Below are positions 55,240 through 64,000 of a stretch of 64,000 nucleotides of DNA, one piece after another. The notes beneath the pieces are model-generated. The model did not search any database. It was not told where the DNA came from and saw only the letters and a list, made by a program, of their open reading frames with translations. This stretch comes from Lepidonotus clava (lineage: Eukaryota > Annelida > Polychaeta > Phyllodocida > Polynoidae), in the NCBI GenBank assembly GCA_936440205.1, contig OW387148.1, positions 18,159,961 through 18,223,960 on the forward strand, in the 5' to 3' direction. A program made the translations under genes and the position numbers. Position 1 is the first letter of the stretch. Each line of letters begins with the position of its first letter.

Positions 55240-56400
55240 ATATTTATCCGCCTCAAAAAGTTCCACTATTTAAGCGACACATTGTCGCGTGTATTTATTA
55301 TACTATACACGCGATAAGCTAGTAGTATAAGGAAATGAGAACTTTCAGATGGTTTGATTGTTGTCACGTTAATAGTTTGTATTATATGGGCGACCTCATG
55401 GACAAGGCATTGCCTACACGCGTGACGCCGCCCAAATGAACTCCACTATTTTATGTGACAACCCATCGCTTGAATTGATTTCATTATATAAACAACAGCC
55501 CAAGTAGCATAAAGAAATGGGTAATTGTAGATGGTCAAATTGTTGTCACCTACAGAGTTCATATTATTCAGGCGACGTCATGTACACATCCTACCTAATA
55601 CATATGACGTCATGTGTACTATCCAACCAATGTAGGCGGCCTCCCTTTCCCTTGCACGACAGTGCGACGTCACTAGAAAATATTGTTTACTTTTTGAAAG
55701 TTTATATTTATCTATGTAAAAGCATGGTGATATCTGCCTGTCCTGAAAAAAAAACCCAGAACGGCCAGGTGTTCTGGAATCACAGGACGTCCTAATATTA
55801 CCTTTTAAAACTATTTAAAACTTCTATTTACGGTATTCAAACTAAACATCATTTACTATTTATTTTCATAATGTATTTGACACTTCTATTATTGTATATT
55901 TATATAATCATAGAAGTGTCAAATACATTATGGCCTACAAAATAGAAAATACACGTATCCATAATAAGGCCCCCAAGGTCGGCGGCCTGTTGAAAAGAGG
56001 AAAATCAATGATGCCCGTTAGATTATATATTATCATGTTTTTTTTATATTCAATAACAGGTGTCGTACAATGTATACATGAGTTCACATTATGCCTCTAT
56101 TGGTTCTATTACACACGCGATAGTAGTGGTAGTAGTATAATCAAAATGGGAATTTACATATGCTCTGATCCTTGCCACGTGTAGGCCTATAGTCCTTATA
56201 TACAGGCGACGTCGTGTATATATACTTTCTCTGATATAAACGACGTCGCACACACGACGTTCCGTACATAGTTGGATCGCCCATGGCGCACATACAAATT
56301 CCTGCTGCATGTCGCGTCTATAGAAGAAACAATACATGCAAATACATCGAATATAGACTGATATAAACGACGTCGCGTCCTATCACATAATGAAATGGTA
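55240..56400. repeat. Diverged ~182-bp repeat field rich in GACGTC
   Basis: Landmarks TCCACTATTT, AGTAGTATAA.GAAATG and GGCGAC.TCATG recur about 180-182 bases apart (55262/55442, 55321/55503, 55391/55573). A third copy of the last two lies at 56131 and 56207, preceded in copies 1 and 3 by ACACGCGATA. GATATAAACGACGTCGC occurs twice (about 56233 and 56360). The hexamer GACGTC appears seven times in this 1.2 kb. The field is non-coding. Confidence 0.65.
55867..55932. repeat. Perfect 23-bp inverted repeat with 20-base loop
   Basis: CATAATGTATTTGACACTTCTAT at 55867-55889 faces its exact inverted copy at 55910-55932. It sits inside the repeat field. The stem is microRNA-sized, but its perfection suggests a recent palindrome. 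Confidence 0.85.
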
Positions 56401-56623
56401 AAACAATTCAATAAATCGCAACAAGGACATCTCTATTGCAATGAGTTCCACTATTCAATTGTGACTGTTCTATGAGAGCAATTTTAAATCTGTAAACAGT
56501 TATAAAAAAATAGCTATTTGGATCTGAAAAATCTTGATATCTTACGCATGGAAAACTCCGCTAAAGTTAATATCCATAGAAAAATGTATAATATACATTT
56601 TTCTTTATGTTTATGCTTTATGT
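56401..56623. other. Short non-coding gap
   Basis: AT-rich. It includes a small palindrome (ATGTATAATATACAT) near 56584 just before the large one. Confidence 0.5.
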
Positions 56624-56798
56624 TTTATGTTTTCTAGGGTAACCATCTTTTCAATTTGGTAAAGAGCCTGATATATATACAGTAAAATACATAATATTTG
56701 GGTAATTATATTGTAAATACCCAAATATTATGTATTTTACTGTATATATGTCAGGCTCTATACCAAATTGAAAAGATGGTTACCCTAGAAAACATAAA
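56624..56798. repeat. 175-bp near-perfect palindrome
   Basis: Two 81-base arms (56624-56704 and 56718-56798) with two mismatches, around a 13-base centre. Outer ends read TTTATGTTTTCTAGGG and its complement. It is non-coding. It may be a MITE that consists of little more than its inverted repeats; no target duplication is evident. Confidence 0.9.
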
Positions 56799-58959
56799 GC
56801 AAGTAAAGTTATTTACCGCAAGCAAATAAAAGTTATTTCTTTAAGACTGCTGGGTTACAAACTGACATGTTCATTTTTTTTTTATAGAAGTTTGAGGGGG
56901 TTTAAATAATCTCCAAAAGCTTCCACCATAACTTCATGCAGTGCAGTAACCAAACACTTCTCCCGAACCATCTAGACCAACTTGCATGCAGGAACCCAGT
57001 GCGCACATTCATGAAAACGGTGTATAAAGTAGATTATTGATCGTTCTTATCTTCTCCTTGGAGGAGACGATATAGAATATATCATTTCAATATTACCATC
57101 CTACTTACACAATACCGGGAAGTCGGTCCTGGCTCAGTAGATGTCCCCTCCAGCGTGCATTACCCCGGGGCCGTCCGATAAGATAAGGGGACAGCTGCAG
57201 AAAAGACCATTACAGTAGGCCCATAATAGTGATCGACCAACAGACCTGGCCATGAGAGTGGTGGTTCAGATATGGGTCAGCATGGGCGGGTCTAGATGGT
57301 TGAGTTCTCTCCCCAGGCTTGGGTAGGTTGCTCCTCAGGACCCTTTCAAACCCGAGTGGACCTCGATCCGTGGGGCGAATTCCCAAGATTGCCCCCAAAC
57401 CTCCCTCGTCACAGAAAGTATGCCAAGTCAGCAGAATTGGGGTTAACACCCGCCCCACTTCCCGTTGGCCCCCCATTGATTGTCAAATGTTGAAACCCGA
57501 ATGGGTTCCATTTCTTATGGATGGGTTTTTCTATAACCGAGCTATGGACCCCTGGGCTCATCTATCATAATCTGAAAATATAAAAGGACAACTATCCATG
57601 GAAGCCTGTTCAACAATATCATATTATTTTGAATTGATAGTGAATGTCAGCGTGTTCTATTGTATAAATATATCATATAGGGCCTATGTGATGGTGGTTT
57701 TATACCACTTACGGGTAGCTGTTTTGTTGATGGCCCGTTGGCATGGGGCACACATCTCTGGAGCAATTTTAAGGATAATGTTCTCACTCATAAGTAATGT
57801 TGAATACGTTTCTACCTCGTTTCTAATGTCCTGCAGATAAGAAACCCATGAGAATTAATGTTCTTATCCCCTAACTTTAGGTAGTCAGTAGGAAAGGTAC
57901 ACGGTCACACCAACATGCTTTAATTTGTATCAAGCTTCCATTACGGGTTTCCTAATGCCCAAGGTCCCACTCATCACTCACCACATCATTCAAACCCCAC
58001 CACCACTTTCTGGGCCTGAGAGCCTTCACCGTGTTTCTTTGCAAGGACTTCAAGGGGTGCGCATTGATTTTAAAATTTGCAAGAAAGCCTTTTGTGCTTG
58101 ATCAATAATTACCTTCCGCTGGGCGGCAGGGACCATTCATTTGGTCAAAATGAGCCCATAAAGCTTCGGAAAAACGTCCATAAAACGAGCGGAAATGTTC
58201 ATAAAATCGGAGAGAAATGACCGAAACCTGGCGCTCAGCTAAGAGTCAGGGCGATAGAGGGGAACACCCTTATGTTGAGGATACCCTCCTGTGGTTCATA
58301 AGTGTCAACTATTTTACAGGCTTTCAGGTGAAACATGTGAAATGTTAATGAGCTTTAACATTGTTAGTTTCTCTTAGACTCAGGCAGTATTTCAACAGAT
58401 TTACCCGTTTACAATCTACAAAACTGAAACCAAACGTTGTATAGTGAAATATTTGTTAGCACCCTCACGATGGCATACTCAAAAAAGAAATGATGATAAA
58501 AGAATGTATGACTATTTTTTCGAACGTGGCCCTCAATAGTTGCGGTTATTCAACAGTAAAAATACAGGCATTCTGACTAAACATGGAGGAGGAGGGGTGG
58601 TTAATGAAGGGAACAGGCAGGTTTTTTGTCCTAAATGGTTGAGAATGCGGTTTTAAATGGTGTTGTCAGAGCGGCGGGGACCTGAATGGTGTGTTTGCCA
58701 CAGAGCGGTTAATGTTTGCTGCTGTTGATGGTTGTTTGGTGAAGCAATTCGGACCTAAAATTCACAGCTAATCCACAGATCGACCTGATTTGTCGATCTC
58801 ACACCAATAGTAAGGAGGGAACACATCAAACCTGTAACGATGTTTGAGATATCTGTGCCTTTTCCTCCTTTGATGAGGGGACGCTTTGAAATGTAGGGGG
58901 AAATCTGTTATAAGCAAACTAAAGTGGTATTTTCATTTGGGGGAATGGGAAATGCTCCC
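56799..58959. other. Non-coding stretch
   Basis: No supported gene. Overlapping frames at 57296-57570 on both strands are open in a locally GC-richer patch without recognisable motif. Confidence 0.5.
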
Positions 58960-59005
58960 GGGGGTAGTTGTTCCAGGGTGGATGCTCTACGGGTGATTGT
59001 CCCAG
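58960..59005. repeat. Fragment related to the foldback unit
   Basis: GGGGGTAGTTGTTCCAGGG followed by GGGTGATTGTCCCAG matches two outer units of the right arm of the 43 kb foldback (GGGTAGTTGTCCCAG), including the rarer GATTGTCC form seen at its outer left end. Confidence 0.5.
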
Positions 59006-59175
59006 AAACAAATCAACTTGTGCAATCCGTACCTAAACCCTTGGTTTACTATTGTCTAGGCGGTGCTGTACCCAACGGTGTGTGTATGTTGAGAGGGTGT
59101 CGATACCCTGCTCGGTTTTGGAAACGTCTGGGTCATGCAAACTAGAACGTAGCAAATTTATTCAACATGGTTGGC

Positions 59176-59258
59176 TGGAGCCCCTCCAGATTTTATATGG
59201 AACTCCCTCAGTTTTATCTGGAACCCCTGGTATTCGCTTGGAACCCCTCGGTTAAAAT
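59176..59258. repeat. 20-22-bp tandem repeat, four units
   Basis: Four units each begin TGGARCYCC (59176, 59198, 59219, 59239) and continue with variable T-rich tails. Confidence 0.75.
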
Positions 59259-61261
59259 TAAGTCTGTTGGATACGGCCCTGCTACACATTGCAGACAGCC
59301 ATACTTTCTTCAGCTCTTATTAAGCGCCACTAACTTTGAGCTGTTTATATTGAATTTGAGTGAATGTTTAGAAACAGTATGCGGCCTAAGTACCAATCTC
59401 CTTGTTGCTGAGAAGTAAAGGTTATCGACCAATCACCGAGTAAAGTGAGAATAAAAAGGTATAGCGTTGCGCATGTCAGGGCCGTTTGCCTCAGATATCG
59501 GTTTACTTGTGGACTACCTTTGAGACTCACACCTGAATCAGAGTCCCAGACCACGCCTGCACCTCACGCAGGTGTCTGACATATCACGACCAACTCGGGA
59601 AACAGGCATGGCCGATCCAAGACAGAAACTGCAATTGCCTGTTTGAAAACTTAACTTTAGAAGTAATTTAGATAGTTTACCTACAGACTTTTCATTAATC
59701 AAAACGTGTCACGAGTATGGTTTTCTTTTTCATGACTTTGTCATCAAGTATTTCTTGACCACAAGTTAATTAATTCCATCTCCATAATCTTATAATTCAA
59801 AATCAGAAATTGCATTAATATTGATATTCACCAACACAAGAAAGGAGAAAGGTATGGTCAAATTTGTGGAAGAAACCCCTATTTAGAAGTAAAACCTCTG
59901 AGCTAAATATCTTGAAAAGCGTTATGTGGCCATCATCTGATTTACAAAATGAATTTAAGGACTTCAAATGAAAAAAAGATCAGTATACATAATTGTTTTT
60001 GTAAGATTCTTCTTTTAGATATTGTTGTCAAGATATTTATCATTTTTCCTCAATTTCTTTTTGTCGATTCATAATAGAAGTTTATGTGGTAAAGTTTCTC
60101 GGATTTTAATGGATCAACAATTCATTTCGTTTCCAAAATATGGAAAATAGGAAATCTTTTTTGAAAATGAAGGAGAGAACTGCAGAGAATCTGCCTGCAC
60201 TGGGTGACACACTGTGAATATTTATAATTAGTTCCCCTGGTGGGGTGCGTGGACCATGTGGTCCTGGAGATAACTGGCCGTCTCGTCTCATCTCACGGGC
60301 CGAGGTGCCCCACTCCCCGCGTGACACGCACCAAGTCTACCCCCATACCCCCCTCCACCCCCACCCACAGAGGGGGTCCTCATAGACCTTCACTGCCACC
60401 TCTATATTCAGGGCCGAGAGTAAAAACTTGAGGTTGTTTTTTTCAAAATTTCTATTGCTTAACAAATGGTGGATTACTTGTAGTCTCACAGAATAAGCCT
60501 GTAGGTAACACCAACAATTCGCTTATCCTCGACTATCAGTTACGAATATCTTTAAATTATTAGATTTTACGTTCAGTCTCATCTATAGGTTTCGTAAGAT
60601 ATAGTTGGACACACCTATTCTATAACACGTCATGTATTTAAACAAATCAGCTGATGTCTACCTCATAGAAGGCCTATAAAAGGTGACTTGTTCATTAAAA
60701 TGAATCACTGTCCTCTTTGGTGCACAATGGTTAACGTCACCTATGCTTGAGGAAACAACATCATGATGATTGTCCTTACGACCGAGGGATAAGCTTCGGG
60801 GTCTTAGTGGCTCGAACACTTACTGGCCTGGGGATGATCTCAACTGAACAAGAGTTTGGATGGGTGTTCCAGCAAGGTTTGCATGTTAGGTTAGATACTC
60901 GATACTCCCACCACAAATATGTAATGACAACAGCAGGCAGTCTTGCAGGCTAACCTTTGAGCTACGACATTATCTCTTTTTATCACTTTTAACCATCAAA
61001 GTCTCCAAAATTACAACTTTGAAGACCCTGAAATATCTCAAGTCCTGTCCACCTTTTCCCCAATTTCCGATCAACAACAAGCTAGGCATTTACATTAGCA
61101 ACACATTCGATATACATAATATGACATGGAAGAAAACTAAGGAAGTGATGGAATACAAATAAAAGAAATGTGAATGTCTTGCACAGTCGGCGCTGAATAC
61201 TGTTCTACCTCCCTCCCACAACAAACACAATCTACCAGCTTTTCCTGCCACTTCCGCCACA
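59259..61261. other. Non-coding stretch
   Basis: No supported gene. A C-rich run (CCCCCATACCCCCCTCCACC) occurs near 60340. Confidence 0.5.
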
Positions 61262-61355
61262 ATGGATGGGCTTATCTCGTTAGTTGACAGAGCTGTTTTT
61301 TGCCTCCGAGAATTTGGAACAAGAACTGGAAAAAAAATCAGCCAACTGGGAAAAG
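61262..61355 (+). CDS. Candidate first coding exon, unknown product
   Basis: An ATG in good context (GCCACAATGG) opens 31 codons beginning MDGLISLVDRAVFCLREFG and continuing with a basic stretch (TRTGKK). A splice donor GAAAAG/GTCAGT follows at 61356. If the donor is unused the frame ends after 44 codons. The first 18 residues form an amphipathic helix with alternating hydrophobic and charged positions. No TATA box is seen upstream, and no following exon was matched before the window ends. I do not recognise the protein; chance is a real alternative. Confidence 0.27.
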
Positions 61356-64000
61356 GTCAGTACACGGTGCAGGCTTGGTCGTTTGAGATTAAATAAGGAT
61401 AAGCCTTTTTTTTTTTAACTCGTCACAGGTTGTGTGGATAGTGGCATGTCAGAATGAAAACATTACATGCTTGGGCCATTTCATTATGGTGTTCATTTTG
61501 ATCTTCCTATGGAACTGTTTTCATCTGGTGCTAAGGATTATGTAATTGGTTTGGTTACATTATTTGTATTTTCCCACTGCATGGTGTTCACTTCAAATTG
61601 ATTTCAGAATCCTTGTTTAGGTACAAAGGAGGCTAGGATAAGGCTGAGCTTCTGATTTGCCTATCAAACGAATGATGTTATCCAAACGTTTTCCAATTGG
61701 ACGTAATTCAATTTTATTGAATTTAGAGGTCACATTAAAGGGATTCAATATATATTATTCCTATATAGCCATAGGCGCGATTTGTCATGTCTTTCTTTTT
61801 TCATTGAACTGATTTTACTTTGCATGTCCATATCATGTGAAGGTGAAACACATCATGGGCTTAATCTAAAAAGTTAACTTATCAATTGTGAAAACGAGCA
61901 TGTAATGCCAGCTAACTAGAGGAAACTAATTATGATGGGATTAACCCAATGAATAGGTGGAACTTGCATGAACGGCTGCTACATATAATGCCCTTTTGCG
62001 GAATTCTCGCTGCATGTATGGAGCACCACCAGTTTTCCATACCAACTAAAATTGTCAATGTCACAACGCATGCCGATCGGACATATGGAATTGTCAATTT
62101 CATATATTCAGAATGATATGCGTTGTGGCAATGGATCTTCAATTCATGGAAATTCCGCATACTTAATATAGAATACCCATTCCTGCACCCCATGAATGGA
62201 AAGGCACCTTTATTCTGCCGAAGCAGAGCGCTGACCGAGCGATGGCCCTGCATGTCCACCCTTGGCACAACCCAATAGCACATCCCTCACAGTCAAGGGT
62301 TGGCCTGGAGACGGATGAGGGGAAACATGATGCCCCAGACACATGTCCAAACCCCAGTTAACAAAGAGGGTCTCGGTACTAGATAGGAGAGTGACTCTGA
62401 GTTCGGGGAATGCATTTTCCCACCATCTTGTCTAATGTCCTTGTGAGTTCTTTTAACCTCTTTTGTAGTTTCAAACCGCTCAAAAAAGTGTAAGTGTGTT
62501 TCGCTGGGTAATATATCATAAACAAGAAGTGGGCTGAATGAAATGGAAACCAAACGGAAAAGAAGAATGGAAACATTTTTTGGGCGAATAGGTGTTGCAA
62601 GTATACACAACTGAATAGGACTCAACGAAGGTCATTGGAAATTGTCACGTTGAACTTGATTTTGCAAACTGAACATGTTAAATAATTTGCTTGTATTTCT
62701 AGGCAAATCAAGGATTTCCTTGACGATTCTAAATCGAGCAGGAATAAGCTCTCAGCGTTATCTATAATATTGTCTTGTTGAGGTAAGGACCTGCTTTAAG
62801 CACTGACAATTCCATCGGCAGTATCATGTATTGCAGATGCCCCAAATAAGTGAATAGCAGGCATAAATCGGGTTTGCTTCCTAACGCGCGATTGAACCTT
62901 CAACGAAGCCAAAGTGCACACAAACAACCGCCCTCCTCTCCCAGGAGCCCTACTTTCCATTCAGATAGTAAATGGGCCTAATTCTACAATGGTCTATGTC
63001 CTACTAAATATTAACTTTATAGTATGGCATCAGGTACAGGGGGGTTAATAGAGCCTTTGAAAGGACGTCCCATTGGTGGTTTATCTTTTATGGGCCAGCC
63101 TTTTGAGGCTGTTTAATGTAGTAGGTCATATACCGGTTTAGACCGTCGGTGTACAGGTCCGACCATTGTATGGATTGACATTGCCTGATCGTTGTGCCCG
63201 TCCAATCAGTCATACTCAGAGTCTGAAACCTTCTATGTATACACCTTTTTCAATAGTGCCCTTCTTGAACTGAGCGAGTGGGATATTGGTTCCTATGGGA
63301 CCAAGCCAATGTGGTTGGGAACGAGTCGTATTTAGGAGGGTTTACCGTGCAAGTTTGTAAAAAAGGTGCACAGGTTGCACTGTGGTCCATCACATAACCA
63401 AACCCTCAAAACTGTGAGAGCCAAGCGAGGGTTTAGATATGGGTCTCACAACAGTGATATCCTTCAGGTTTTCAAAATGCAAACCCTGGCTGTTGCGATG
63501 GTTTTGACCACATTTAATTGAATGACGAATACAGTTCCGCCACTTATCTACTATATATATTTTAAAGTCTGAGGTATACTGCTATCATTTGTTGAAAACA
63601 GAATCTGAAAATTACCCCAAAATACCCTTCTTACACATTTATAAATCCACAAAGTTTGATACACTCACTGCTCAACAAGGATGACTCTCGCTTTTGGTGC
63701 CAATCCTGGCAACAGCGAGACCCGTTATGCGATGGAGCATAGCAGGGGGGTTTATGCAAGGGTCAGTACAAACCCACATGCACAATGATGTAGGCTGAAA
63801 CTGCCTCACGTGTGGTAACATCAAGGTTCTATGATTTTATGTTTTAGTTAATGACATCAATCACACAGTGATAAGAGAAATAATTGTCATGCTTTTGAAG
63901 AGTCACTTTCAATATGATTGGCATGATTTATGATTTCCTGTCATGTCATTACATTGCGTGTCAATAGCAGTCATAACTAATAGGACAATCAATATTTTTG
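61356..64000. other. Non-coding stretch to the end of the window
   Basis: If the 61.3 kb exon is real this would be intron. An 80-base segment at 62703-62782 has a good acceptor and donor, but no frame is open across it. Nothing else is supported. Confidence 0.45.

Noticed and set aside
62703-62782. 80-base segment with a good acceptor and GTAAGG donor
   Set aside because: All three frames contain a stop before the donor, so it cannot be an internal coding exon; a non-coding exon cannot be told from chance.
1-64000. tRNA, rRNA or known microRNA genes
   Set aside because: A visual search for T-loop consensus words and for a few well-known microRNA sequences on the plus strand, with partial checks of the minus strand, found none; a proper scan with covariance models was not possible.

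Overview
The window looks like gene-poor DNA from an animal genome, most likely a marine invertebrate. It is AT-rich and almost free of long open frames outside transposons. It is crowded with short inverted-repeat elements, minisatellites and palindromes, and carries tyrosine-recombinase (YR) retrotransposons. The words TAGGCCTA and AGGCCTAT recur. I cannot place the species. No host gene is established. There are only three weak exon candidates, at 14.3 kb (minus strand), 37.6 kb (plus) and 61.3 kb (plus).

The best-supported content is two YR retrotransposons of the DIRS order, on the plus strand at 2717-8003 and 44580-49645. Each has a gag-like gene with a Cys/His cluster, a reverse transcriptase/RNase H gene, and a tyrosine recombinase gene. 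Each is bounded by split direct repeats in the order A1-genes-B1-A2-B2. That layout, and the lack of a recognisable methyltransferase domain, point to the Ngaro/PAT side of the order rather than to DIRS1 proper. Both look whole, and their repeat copies are almost identical, so both insertions look recent. They are clearly different families: the repeats, the gene overlaps and much of the protein sequence differ. In each element the A repeat supplies a TATA-type promoter just upstream of gag, and the B repeat supplies an AATAAA. The adjacent B1-A2 copies give the junction expected of a circular DNA intermediate that the YR would integrate.

Other regions, left to right. 13.1-13.9 kb is GC-rich with a 10-bp tandem repeat. 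17.0 kb has a 150-bp terminal-inverted-repeat (TIR) element with a 5-bp target duplication. 19.8-20.4 kb holds the 3' end of a LINE. 24.6 kb and 51.3 kb are two copies of one MITE family. 25.9 kb and 29.9 kb are further TIR elements. 28.3 kb is a 30-bp minisatellite boxed by inverted termini. 30.4 kb and 40.6 kb are two copies of an unclassified repeat. 43.0-43.8 kb is a large foldback whose two minisatellite arms are mirror images unit by unit. 55.2-56.4 kb is a field of diverged ~182-bp repeats rich in GACGTC. 56.6-56.8 kb is a near-perfect 175-bp palindrome.

Three CACGTG sites with CCAAT boxes nearby (20.6, 42.4 and 53.9 kb) are the best regulatory candidates. Two of them share an identical ATTGG-10 bp-TCACGTGA spacing. 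The rest of the window shows no feature I can defend. All calls come from reading the sequence by eye; no alignment or database search was run.
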